From positions 2,952,331 through 3,016,330 of the forward strand of contig BCIM01000002.1 of NCBI GenBank assembly GCA_039545315.1: 64,000 nucleotides of DNA, read 5' to 3'. Shown in pieces: positions 46,296-57,215 of the stretch (the first letter of the stretch is position 1; each line of letters starts with the position of its first letter). This DNA comes from Kondoa malvinella. Taxonomy: Eukaryota; Basidiomycota; Agaricostilbomycetes; Agaricostilbales; Kondoaceae. The notes below the pieces were generated by a model. The model was not told the DNA's origin, did not search any database, and saw only the letters and a program-made list of their open reading frames with translations. The position numbers and the translations under genes were made by a program.

Positions 46296-47799
46296 CTATG
46301 GTTGCGACACCTTCCTATCAAACTTGTTGTACGGATCCTGCCGACCTAAAGTATGAGAAACCGGACAACGTAGAGGTTCGTTGACGAGACAGACCTCTAT
46401 ACCATCCTCAGGGAAATACTTGTTATGCCAGGTGAATTTGCAATTGTCTTCGATAGTATTGTCGCACAGAGGCTCTACGTCGTTTCTGGACTGTCTCACT
46501 TGTTCGACGAATTCGGTCTCTTGGGCGCGTGCATCCTTTGGGACGTATTGAGGTCCTTTCAACTCGACTCCAACGACAGAGGTGTTGAGAGCGAATGCAC
46601 CCAGGTCGATCGGAAAGGTTCGATCAGCGACATGTGCCGCAACTTCCCACTTGACAAGCTTTCCCTTCTCAAAGACTGGCCCTTCCCCTGTGACAATTTT
46701 CAGCCAGTTCAAGTGCTGTACAAAGTGACTTACACCATCCGTTTTCCGTCTTGTAATTGCCCATCTGCCACATCATCACGACCTTTATCTGTTAGGTCTC
46801 GGCTTAAAGAGCAGCCGAGCATAAGACATGCCTATGCTGACCTTCCAGAGACGCAGATAAAGCTCAGGTAATACAAGCGAATCGTCGTCTACAGCAACCG
46901 CTGGCCCGTCGCCCAAGACTTTGTGCAAGACCGATATACTTGTCCACGCGAGGTTCCACTGAGCTTTCCCGAAATGCCTATATACGTTTCAGCCTGGGTG
47001 GCAAACAGTGAAAGCCCGAATACCTAGTCGGTCCATGGGCAATGTAGATGTAGTTGATCTCGCTGGCTGCCAACAGTCGAGCCAATTCAGAATCCAATGT
47101 CGGCCCGTCCTCAATGACAATCCACAACATCTGCCTCTGGCTTGCCGGCGTACCGTCCATGTGCGAGTGTTCCTCCACAAATTGCTGATATTCTCGAAAC
47201 GAAGCGATATGGCGGTCAAAATATTTCGCCCGACGAGTGCCAAGTCTACCGCTAAGACCTGTTCGTGTGTAAGGATAGATTGTCGGCAGATTTGGCACGA
47301 GCCCTCGAAGATTGAAAGCGAACAAGGAGTCTGGATAAGAAAGCGCCGAATGCATGAGGTGGTTGACTTCAGTAGCATTTGTAAAGATTGGCGCAAGCAG
47401 GTTGGCTATGACAATGCGATGAAAGAGCATCCTAGCAACCAAAGTCGCACCAGCGGCATCGAGAGGTGTTGATGGCATTGCTTGAATCGTTGCGAGGGAA
47501 TCCACGACGAAATCTGACGAAGCGATGTAGCTGCCATTTTGACAAGAGCAGTTACCGCAGATCTGTCCGAGAGCTTCTGGACGCAGTGTTGCCCGCTTGT
47601 CTTCTACTAGAGCGAGTCCATGTGCTTCTTGCGGGAGACTTCCAACGGTACTGAAGGACGGGATGGAAAATCTGGTGGAGAAGTGAACCAGCAGTAAAGA
47701 CCACAACGTCCACAGAAGGATCAGAGGAACCTTCTTCGAGATCTTCCGTGTCCAATCTGTTTGCTGGTGCTTGCTATTTCTTCCCATCCTTTCCTGCAC
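46296..47799 (-). CDS. GT43-like glycosyltransferase, copy B
   Basis: The start is ATG 47799, or the Met at 47787. The N-terminus is basic (RKISKKVP), then the anchor LILLWTLWSLLLVHFS, a stem, and LGQICGNCSCQNGSYIAS (shared Cys module). The catalytic part follows: LPTIYPYTRTG, LWIVIEDGPTLD, AQWNLAWTSISVL, VAVDDDSLVLPEL, WQMGNYKTENGW joined to WEGPVFEKGKLVKW, FPIDLGAFALNTS, AQETEFVEQV and TWHNKYFPEDG. The last exon ends YNKFDRKVSQP (TAG 46296-46298). It is intact by my reading. The intron before TWHN found in the sister genes is absent here, so that intron was lost or never gained. It is transcribed opposite to the other three copies and shares a 245-bp divergent promoter with copy C. Type II topology places the enzyme in the Golgi lumen. 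Confidence 0.8.
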
Positions 47800-48044
47800 A
47801 CTCGGCGTATTGGTGAAGAGACGAGCATGGCCATTGACCGCCCCTACAGCACTGAGACAGCCATGTAAAGTAGAGTCATCCTAGCGTTTCGATTTCTCCG
47901 CTTGCCATGTCTCTGATCAAACTTTGTCCTGTGCCTTATCTATTGTTCTTGTGCCTGTCCGTACGATCGGCTCTGCCCACGGGATTGGCTGAATAATGTT
48001 GACTTCTCCTCTTCTAGCTCCCTAGAGGGGCGGCCATATGCTCT

Positions 48045-49527
48045 ATGAGTGTCTTGACAAAACCATGGCGCGGTAGCAATCTTCTTTGGCTGGCCTGCAC
48101 TCTTCTGGCTGTTTTCTGGGTCTGGGAGTCTCAATGGCATGCATGTACGTGCAGCAATGCACAGACGAGTCGAGTTGGAACTCATGCTGGTCTCTTCAAG
48201 TTGCTCGAACAAAGTCAAAACCTGAAATGGCAGCAGAAGATTTGGGCTCGGTTTGCAAGAATTGTACTTGCCGCACCGGATCCTATCTCAAATCAAAAGA
48301 CTTCTCTGTCAAATCACTAGAGAGCATCAAAGACAGCGTGCTTGGACGACCGCTGAACAAGGCTGATGCCACTGCACTTGGCCGAGCTCTGTACCATCGC
48401 ATCATCCTCGACAACCTCCTCGAGCCTGTTTTCACACCTTCCGATGTCGTAGTCAAGCTTTTCCAAGGCGCTCTGTCGTGTCCAGACAAAATGTTCTCTT
48501 ACAACCTCGAAGGAATGAATGCATCCACACCTACGCTCTATATGTTTACTCGCAGTGGCATGGGTGGACGGATTGGACCTATCCGAGGGAAATACTTTGA
48601 TAGGCATGCAGAAGCAGTCCATGAATATCAGTCTTTGGTGGAAGAGCATGGTCACAGGGATGGGACACCCGCGGATCAGAGACAACTCATTTGGTTGATC
48701 ATCGACGACGATAACAAGCTGGACGATGATCTCCGTGAGCGATTACAATCTAGCGGAATCAATCATCTATACCTCGCGCATGGGCCAACGAGGTATGCCT
48801 TTGCTCTGTACCCTCCCTCACTGGCCATCCTGATAGTTGTAAACCTTCAGGCATATGGGTGGAGCTCAATGGAACATGGCGTGGAAGTGCATTGAAGTGC
48901 TCAGGCAAGTATTCGGTGATGGTCCAGTTGTATCGGTCGACGACGATTCGAGGGTCCTGCCGGAGCTCTATTATCGCCTGTGGGCACTCAAGGCGCTGAT
49001 GATCTGGCCAATGGGGAATCTGAGGACCACGACAGGCTGGTGAGTTTTGCCAGTTTCTAGCAAACGGCTTGGCTTCTGAAAGGCTACACTCGCACGCACA
49101 GGTGGGAAGGTCCGGAGTATGTGAATGGCAAGATGGTGCAGTGGCATGCAGGCTGGGCAGCTGACCGTGTGTTTGCTTGCGATATGGGATCCTTTGCGGT
49201 CAATTCATCTTCCATTGGGAAACATCTGCAAGGGCCTCAGTACATTCCAGGTAATTGCTCCTCTAACAGCTTAAATGAATTGGATCTGACGTGCTCGCAG
49301 CTGACATACATGGACCCGAATCGCTCTTCCTGGAACAGATAGGCAAAAGCCACGATGATATTGAACCGATCTGCAATAATACGATTGAAGAGAACTGTCA
49401 TTTCGTAAGGCTTATTTTGTCGGCCCTATCGGCTCTGATGAAGCTTCCCTAGGCATGGCACAATTATTACTTTCCAGAGGATCAGCTGAAAGACGACTAC
49501 AATCCAACTGGCGAGAACCATCCATGA
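48045..49527 (+). CDS. GT43-like glycosyltransferase, copy C
   Basis: ATG 48045 gives MSVLTKPWRGSN and an anchor LLWLACTLLAVFWVW. A 56-nt intron joins to FARTKSKPEMAAEDLGSVCK (Cys module CKNCTC). Then come ALYHRIILDNLLEPVFTPSD, PTLYMFTRSG, LIWLIIDDDNKLD, AQWNMAWKCIEVL and VVSVDDDSRVLPEL. IWPMGNL follows, the closest of the four to the W-P-x-G-L strand of animal GT43 enzymes. Next are WWEGPEYVNGKMVQW, DMGSFAVNSSS, GPESLFLEQI, and after an intron AWHNYYFPEDQLKDDYNP. TGA is at 49525-49527. All expected blocks are present. The FPID segment is changed to FACD, which may alter the pocket. Confidence 0.8.
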
Positions 49528-49777
49528 GCTACCATGGTTGCAATGCAATGTTGAGACCTCCAACTCAGTAGTAGACGTAGGCAGGCTGTCAGCATGCACC
49601 ACAAACCCATTATTATCATTGGGGCGGAACCTGGCGGAACCGGTTCATGGCATGTCTCTGATCAAAATTGTATCATGTCTCTCGAGCGCCCACGTCTGAC
49701 TATCGTCCAAATCAAGCAAGAATGCATCATCCGTTGACTGTATTCGATCAATCAAGCGTTCATGAAAACTATCTGAC

Positions 49778-51480
49778 ATGGCGAGGCGTTCCGCAGAACG
49801 AAATGTCTTTGGGCGCCGGTGTTGCAGAATGCTGCCTTGTACCCTGTTTCTTGTCGGGATTGTATGGGTCCTTCGACATCATGCGATAGCGCACGCTAGC
49901 ATTTGTATGTCTTCTTCAACCTTTTTTCGACATCATCCATCAATGCTGATGTGACGTCCAGTAAACGAGAAAGTTCAATCGCTTGTGCGCCCTCTGCAGA
50001 CAGCAGAGCCAACAGGCGCAGGCTTGCCGCAAGCATCCGTGGATCACCTCGGTTTCGTCTGCGCAAATTGCTCTTGCAAAAGTGGAAGCTATGTCTCGTC
50101 TAAAGATTTTGTCGTTCTGCCACTGGAAGAGATCCGCAACATGTCACAAGGCGAGCCGTTGAGCGCTCAACATGCAACCTACGCTGCAAGATCACTATAC
50201 CATCGAATCGTGATTGACAATCTGTTATCACCTGTATTCACTCGCCCAGAAACTGTTGTTCACTTGTGGCAGCAAGCTCTTTCTTGTCCGGACACTAATT
50301 TCTCCTTCAACCTCAAAGGATTAGTGACCGACTTGCCAACAATGTACGTGCCCGCATCCTGCAAATGACAACGAAAACCGACTTGCGGTTCCAGGTATGC
50401 ATATACTCGCACAGGCTCGGCTGGAAGGCTCGGAGCGAAGAGGGGCAAGTACTTCGACCGACATATCGAAGCTATGAATGAGTACATGGTTCGTTTCGAG
50501 CTCCTTTGCGGTTCGTCGGCTATTAACACAAAGCTTCTACAGAGCGTAGTACAAGATCACGGACACTTGGATGGAACACCTGCCACCGGCAGACAGCTCA
50601 TCTGGATAGTAGTCGAAGACGATTTGCGAATTGACACAGACCTTCGTCAAAGATTACAAATGAGCGAAATCAATCATTTGTATATAGCGTATGGCCCTAC
50701 CAAGTATGTTGTTCGATCATGTGTCTCTTCATTGGCTAACATATGTTTGTCTACAGACATTACGCATATGCCCAGTGGAATCTCGTGGTAAGCAGCCTGT
50801 TCTATAGGATCTCCTTTGCTCAGGAATGATCGTGCAGTGGAAATGTGTTGGAGTGCTTCACGCCTTCTTTGGTGATGGTCCTGTAGTAGCGGTGGATGAC
50901 GATGGAAAGGTCAAGCCAGAACTTTATTATCGTTTATGGAAACTGAAGAAGCTCAGTAAGTAACCTCTCATACTCAAAATATGCCATGTTGACCTGTCCT
51001 TAGTGATGTGGCAGATGGGCAACCTGAATACGGGTCAAGGATGGTGATTGCTCTAGTTTTCAGTCAAGAAAGGACCTGACTCAGATCCTGTTGACCAGGT
51101 GGGAAGGACCACGCTTTGAAAAGGGCAAGATCGTACAATGGACCAACTCGTGGTTTGGACATGACAGAAAATTTCCAATCGACATGGGCGCTTTCGCAAT
51201 CAACTCGTCTCTGATCGGAACTGTCCTTAAGGGTCCACAATATATCCCAGCCGATGAAGTAGGACAGGAAGATGAGTTTGTTCAGCAGATCGCGGAGAGC
51301 TGGGACGAGGTGGAGCCATTGTGCGAAAACACAGTTGAGGACAACTGTAAATTTGTGCGTCAACATTCATCTGCTACCATGGTGTACTAATACGATGCAT
51401 TTCAGACATGGCATAATCATTACTTCCCCGAAGACCAAATTGCAGATCCTTACAACCCGGAAGGTATCAATCACGAATAA
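49778..51480 (+). CDS. GT43-like glycosyltransferase, copy D
   Basis: ATG 49778 gives a basic tail (MARRSAERNVFGRR) and a short anchor LPCTLFLVGIVWVL. Exon 1 ends at 49904 and exon 2 starts at 49962. The Cys module is LGFVCANCSCKSGSYVSS. Then come LYHRIVIDNLLSPVFTRPE, MYAYTRTGSAGRLG, LIWIVVEDDLRID, AQWNLVWKCVGVL, VVAVDDDGKVKPEL, MWQMGNLNTGQGW joined to WEGPRFEKGKIVQW, FPIDMGAFAINSSL, GQEDEFVQQI and TWHNHYFPEDQIADPYNP. TAA is at 51478-51480. It is the most conventional of the four and a good reference for the group. About nine introns are needed. Acceptor and donor sugars cannot be inferred beyond a UDP-sugar from the fold. Confidence 0.82.
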
Positions 51481-52362
51481 GGGAAATGCTCGGATCTAAT
51501 GCCGACTTGCTTTCGGGACGGAGTACATAGGGTTTGTACATAGATAGAGCCTTTCTTTACCGTTCCGTAGGTTGTAAACGAGGTCATGGGCAACACTGGG
51601 ATTCAATTGCGCCTAGTACTTTGGTCATAGAATGCTTTATTCGGCGATAGTCTGCCCTTTTTCACTACATGAACCGCCTTTATAGACTGTAGCTGCTTTG
51701 TTCGTTTGGAGGTCAAGGAACTATTAGTCTCTTGATCTGCGAGACCTCCGCGAGTAAGAGACAACACACTTTGGTCATGCGACGGCTTTGTATGTCAGTA
51801 GGCGCGTCCTAACATGAACAGGATACAGCTTGCGAGCAAAGACTGCGACCTATTGTATTTTTACCAATGACATGCAGTGGACAGATGACATGTCCGCCAT
51901 TGCATTGGGACTGACTATGACTTGAGCTCCAGAAACTTCAGGCAGCAGGGCAAGGCAGGAAACGGGTAATTGAACATGAGAGATGCTAGAAGAGGATTTT
52001 GTCCATTATGAGACTCTGCCTCCATTTCATACATGCCAAAGGGCACATTTGTTTCCATCGGCCTGTTGGTGAAGATCTGGTTATCCTTATGCAGTCTTGC
52101 AACGCCCACTCATGCCTTGATCGTTGGTCTGGAGCTCGCACTTCGTTTGCTCATAGATCATCGGAAGAGCGCGTCTTAGAGCATGAAAGAATGACAAGGA
52201 TGATCACAGGGAACGAAAACTACAGCAGTAGGCCAGCATATCTTTGGAGTGCCAGCCTTCTCAGCATTTCTGTTATTTGACCAAAACAACGACCTGAAGA
52301 GAGAAGACACGAGTGAGAGAGACGCAGAAAGCAGCGCAAGGGCCAGATCGAGGCATGAAAAG
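51481..52362. other. Intergenic
   Basis: This 882-bp interval lies between GT43 copy D and the DUF262 gene. An open stretch at about 52250-52360 continues in frame with the DUF262 start and could be an unrecognised upstream exon. Nothing else was recognised. Confidence 0.4.
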
Positions 52363-55048
52363 ATGCAGGAAGACAATATGTTCCATTACCAGAGTCTGCC
52401 AGCGTGTAAACATGCGTTACACACGGTAGAAGAGCTGTACAACTGGATGACAGCAGAGCGCATCTTGCTTAGTCCAGTCTTTGCGAGAGGTGAGTGATTC
52501 GGTTGATAGACAGCGTCGTGGCGCTGAACGTGCGTCCAGACATTGGTTGGCAGCGGCACAGGCAAATCGATTACATTGGCTCTATCTTCTATGATTTCCG
52601 ACACGTCTCACCAATCGTATTGTGTGTACAGCGCAAGCATTGTTTCGTTTGCTAAAGTCGCTGTCTCCAGCAATCAAACCGTGACAGAACAACGGGAAGT
52701 ACGACAAGTGGTTGACGGCAAGCAGAGACTGCAAAGCATATTGGCTTTCCTTGATGGCGGTCAGTTTACGTTGCTATTGCTTTCTGCAAATCTCATTCCT
52801 TTTAAACAGTCATCCCTGTCAAGGATCCACTCACGGGTCTTTGTGAGCTGGCTCATACATACCTTGTGGCATTCTATTGACTGCTTCTTTGTAGCCTGGT
52901 ACTATTGCCAGAATGCGGGCATCGAAGACCAGCGCAATCTGCCAGAAGATGCTCGCAAGCGTTTCCTCGCGTTTCCGGTAAACGTAGCAACTTACAAAGA
53001 TCTGACCTTGGAGCAAGAGATCTCCATCATTCGCCATGCAGCTTCCGATACATCTTTGAGTTCAGACGAACTTCGCTCGCTTACACCCTCGCCGGCAAAT
53101 CTATTTGTCAAATCTATACAAGAAGAATTCCTTGAGCCGCAGACCTTTGGCGGACCTTCTCGTAGCTTTGATCGAATATTGGGATATCATCAGATTGAAA
53201 CACCGGCGTCGCGCATTCACCGAACCTGGGCCCTATTATCCAAGGCTGTCGAGGGACTGGCAGTGAAATCCTCTTTTGATTACTCGGACGATGGCGCTCT
53301 AGACGAATCGAATGGGTTACTTCTCAGAGTGGAATGGATCCTCGAGGAACAAATCTAATGCATCAGCTTCTGTGAGTGGTCATCCCAAAGTTTACTCCGA
53401 TCACGCTGACGATAGTTTAGAGAGAGACTTACGGAGGTTTCGATGAAGGAAGCTGGCCGCGTCGACTTGCAAGAATACTACTTGCCAACCCACGACTGTT
53501 TCACTAATCAAGGCTTCCTTGCGGCTTCCGAATTCATCTTCATTCCCTACCTGTTGCATGTCCACGCAAGAATGGCAAAAGGCTACTTGCGGGAAGCGAT
53601 CGAGCTGTTTCGTACCAGAGTTAGAGCGCAATGGCCATCAAGTGTGCCCGATTCGCCAGAAGCATGGTCGCAATTGCGAGACGTGGTCCAGTCAGTCGCA
53701 CTCATCTTTTAGCCAACAAATCATTGATGGGTCGATACACAGTTCGATCACGCAAGAGAGTCTGAGAGGCACCTATTACGACCCATCGGAGCAACAGAGA
53801 GGCGTCAAACGGCCGAACAGGAGAAGCTCTCTCAATGCTCGGGCACTCAGTCTAAGCCATAAGAGGAGCAAGCTGGACTTCGATGATACAAGGCACATAT
53901 CTCCTGTATCATCTGAGCCGCCGACAGTGCCCATCAGCGCAAGCTGTACTACATCCGGTCTCCAGATCCAGACTGGCGAATCTTCGGCCAGATCCATGCA
54001 TCCACCAGCAACACTCGCATCCACCACACCGATGCAGCCCCGCTACTTTAGTACTTCTTATCAAAGTCCAACAGCCGACCCTCGTATTGCAGGTCCTAAT
54101 CAACAGCTCTCCCCACGGACTCGACCACAACCTCTTCTTGGTCAGCGCTCAACACCACTCACCGAGTCTCCGGTCACCTTGCCTAAGATCAATAGCTCTA
54201 CTCAACTGCCTGATTCGCGCAGCCGTACTCCTAGCAGTGAATCTTACCTTGGCGCAATGCGTGCGAATTCAGCTCCTGTACCCACCCAACCTACTCTCCG
54301 TCCTCCGGTGCAGCCTTCTAGGACCAACTCTGACATCAACAACCGGCCTGATTGTCAAGATGGACCGAGTACATCTGGCATTCCACATTCATTGAACTCC
54401 ACGCATGCTGCAACTCCATCTGGCGAAGTGCCTCCTGCAAGTAAAGCGTCTCTGGCATGCACATCGAATGGTGTCGAAAGCGCTGGCACTGCCGTTTTAT
54501 CGCCTAAGCGAGCTATTGCGCCCATGAATGTTCCCGGCAGTACTACTGCCGACAATCTGTTCAAAATATTGCCCACCAAGTAAGCTTGCAGTAATAAAAA
54601 GCTAGCACTATACTGATGAAATGCCGCCACCAGCTGGAGAAGCTCAGGCGTTCATAGCCCCGCGCCGGAACCTCCGCCATTCCAGAAACCCGAACCAACA
54701 AGGAGTCATGTTGTGCGCCCGCCGGCGCCCCATCTCGGCCCTCCATGGCCCTATCCGCACACAAATCAATTCTACGAGGGCATGATTTTGGGAAATTCAG
54801 CCTCCAACAGTCCTCTAGTACCGCCTTATTGGCCGAATGATGCATGCTGGTGGGAATTTGCACCTGGGCAAGGATGTCGACAGCGATACAAATGCACGCG
54901 GGAACATGGTCACAGCTCTTCTGTCGATGAGTACTTCAGATACTTTGGGATGCCTCAGCCAGCACAACGGGGTGGTTGGACTTGGCGAAGAAAAGGCGAA
55001 TCAAGGACGTTTGCTGTCACGGAAGGAAGCGACATTGTTGTACTTTGA
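52363..55048 (+). CDS. DUF262 protein with C-terminal CCCH-like zinc finger, copy 1
   Basis: From ATG 52363 the protein reads FHYQSLPACKHALHTVEELY, then ILLSPVFARGDIGWQRHRQI, YIGSIFYDFRHVSPIVLC and VRQVVDGKQRLQSILAFLDG. This is the order of DUF262 (ParB/Srx-like fold, as in GmrSD): substrate strand, FQR-W region, S-I-F/L, PPI, DG-x-QR. Later parts are FPVNVATYKDLTLEQEISII and FLEPQTFGGPSRSFDRIL. A long Ser/Pro/Thr-rich linker (about 53740-54580) leads to DACWWEFAPGQGC, RQRYKCTREHG (C-x9-C-x5-C-x3-H) and EYFRYFGMPQ. The stop is at 55046-55048. The core motif has Lys (DGKQR) where Gln is usual. Several introns in 52490-52680 and 53360-53440 remain uncertain. The function in fungi is unknown. 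Confidence 0.7.
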
Positions 55049-55371
55049 GAGTGTATTTGTGAGCCCTTTAGCCCATAGCTTCCTTATGCGCCTTCTCGAG
55101 TCCCTCGTACACCTCGTACACTCATCAGCTTGGAATTTAAGCCAGCGCTCCCACAATGGTTGCCTTGCGCCCACTTATGATCCTTGCTCATACGATTTCT
55201 TGTGTGTCTTCTTCCTATATCTGTTGTCTACTCTGAATCAAAACAGTCTACATCTGCCTTCTACTGCTGCCTTATCGAATACATGCTCGTGTGCCCGCTT
55301 CAGTACCAAGAAGCTGTTCGATCTTCATCAGCACACCTCGTCAGCCTCGACGCGTAGTCACTGCTATCTTG

Positions 55372-55675
55372 ATGCAATTGCCTTCGTCAGCTCACTCGAA
55401 TGCCTTAACTTCCAAATTAGATGTGCACGAAGAGGTTTCCTTGCACAATGCTATAGTCTCGTACAAGATGATACTGTGCCAGCTAGAGGTCCTCATAGAA
55501 GCTACAAGGAGCTTAGGAGATAGTGATGTGAAAGGAACATTTGTCCCATCGTATCACATCAAGGTATGTTGCCCTTACATCGTTGTAGGATGACGCTGAT
55601 GCAGATGGTGTGTAGGAATACACGGTCAAACGAGGACTGGCCAAAGACACAAAGCTAGCGGAAGAAGAAGAGTGA
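55372..55675 (+). CDS. Hypothetical small helical protein
   Basis: From ATG 55372: MQLPSSAHSNALTSKLDVH, then EEVSLHNAIVSYKMILCQLE and VLIEATRSLGDSD. A 55-nt intron (from about 55564) separates TFVPSYHIK from EYTVKRGLAKDTKLAEEEE (TGA 55673-55675). The product is about 80 residues, mostly helical and acidic at the end. An upstream exon is possible, since the reading frame stays open to about 55290. No family was recognised. It lies between the two DUF262 genes. Confidence 0.4.
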
Positions 55676-55971
55676 TATCGCTTCCTACCCAAATTCGCAA
55701 AACGCAAGAAGGAGAATTCTTATAACTCTGCAGTAGTATGGTACAAGACTGGTGATGATTGCTTGTATCTATCGTGGCATTCATCCTCGCGGCCAACATG
55801 ATCCCTTCGGGTGCTGGCCGTCAACGACAGAAATCACGTTATTGTTGATTGCGGCGTGAACCAAACAACGACAAAATTGCATTTCGCTCTAGAACCCCAG
55901 CGGACGCTACCACACCACCGCAGCGGTCACTCAAGCGGCTGTCTTCTTTCCTTCTGGCACTGTGTTAAGCA

Positions 55972-56742
55972 ATGACGCCAGTAGCGATACGTAAATTGCA
56001 CAAGCACGCCCCTGCACGGTCCGGCTCATTGCGCATCAATGTTGCGAATCTCTTTGACGACTTCAACAACCTCTCGCTCTCTGTCGCTTGCCTCATTTGT
56101 CTGTCCTCCGACCAGAGAATGAACGTGCGTTGTCATGAGCACCATACAAGAAAGAAAGCTCTTACTGACCAATCCGTAATACCAAAGGAGTCGCGTATGG
56201 GAATCATTGGTCCATGGGATGAGCGGACTCCAAGTCTGCCCAACTCTTCAAGCAGCGGCAGCGTTGTTGGTATTACCAAAGGGCAATCATCAGTTCGTTC
56301 AATCCTTTCATCTTCATGCATCAATGTGATTGATCACTTGCACGTATCTGTAGCCGCCTTCTAATGTAAGCCTAGTCAGACGTCTTGACGCTCACGAGCA
56401 CCTACTGAAGTGCCGCTCTCCTGCTAGCGTCGTAGGTCTGCATCCACTGGATCCCGTCAGTTCCAGATTCCCTTATATCTCACAGTGTCTATTGTTCAAC
56501 AACAAGCAAAGCAAGCTGTCGCAGCCGATCTACAGGCAATCAAGCAGCAACGTAAAGCGCAGCAGCAAGCTATCAAGCTCGTCACTCAGCAGCTCGTTCA
56601 AAGGTATGTTTTCTAATGCACTGCGTTTTGGTGCATCATTTACCTGAGCTACAACAGAATCGACGTTCAAGAGAACTTGGAGAAGTTAGACTCACTCTAC
56701 AAGGATTTAGAGATCTTCGAGTCTGAAGAGGCCGAGTTGTAA
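55972..56742 (+). CDS. Hypothetical coiled-coil protein
   Basis: ATG 55972 starts MTPVAIRKLHKHAPARSGSL and NVANLFDDFNNLSLSV. After intron(s) that I could not place exactly, the coiled coil reads SIVQQQAKQAVAADLQAIKQ, then QRKAQQQAIKLVTQQLVQR. Across a 54-nt intron (56605-56658) follows IDVQENLEKLDSLYKDLEIF with ESEEAEL (TAA 56740-56742). The Gln-rich heptads and acidic end fit a small structural or adaptor subunit. No family was recognised. The last two exons are well supported and the middle is not. Confidence 0.45.
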
Positions 56743-57215
56743 GTTCCAGTTGAAATCGACTTTTGACGTGTTGAAGGAATTCCCAGGGAGGCAAGACTGA
56801 AAGCATTTTGAGGAGATTCTGAAGAGTTATTATGGGACGATTATCTTGCATCATCGCCATTGTGGTCTGATACTGCGTCTGGAGGGGCAGGCTGGCTGTC
56901 CTGCATTTTGACGTCGCCAGAAGCTTAAGCTTGCAATTGGGATGCATCTTCTTCCGAACCCTCCTCTGGAGGGAATTGTCAAGGCTTTGACGACTCTGAA
57001 GTAGAGCCTTTGGTTTTGACGTCGGTGCATGGTGCATTGATCTCAATCTCAAACATCCATTGAGCAGTCACCTTGTAGCGCTTCCCGGAAGATCTAGCAG
57101 TGCTCGACTGTTGCACGTCCTCCTTTTGCCTTACGACTGAACTTGAGCAAATTGGAAGAGTGCATGAATTTCTGAAGCGCAAAGAGCAGCCTGCTAGAAG
57201 ATGCAGGACAGAAGT
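56743..57215. other. Intergenic
   Basis: This 473-bp interval lies before the second DUF262 gene. Minus-strand open frames here (56636-57052 and 56979-57182) are of low-complexity type, and I do not accept them as genes. Confidence 0.35.

Noticed and set aside
56979..57182. Minus-strand frame before DUF262 copy 2
   Set aside because: It ends plausibly but has no start exon or homologous character, and the plus strand is needed for DUF262 copy 2 just downstream.
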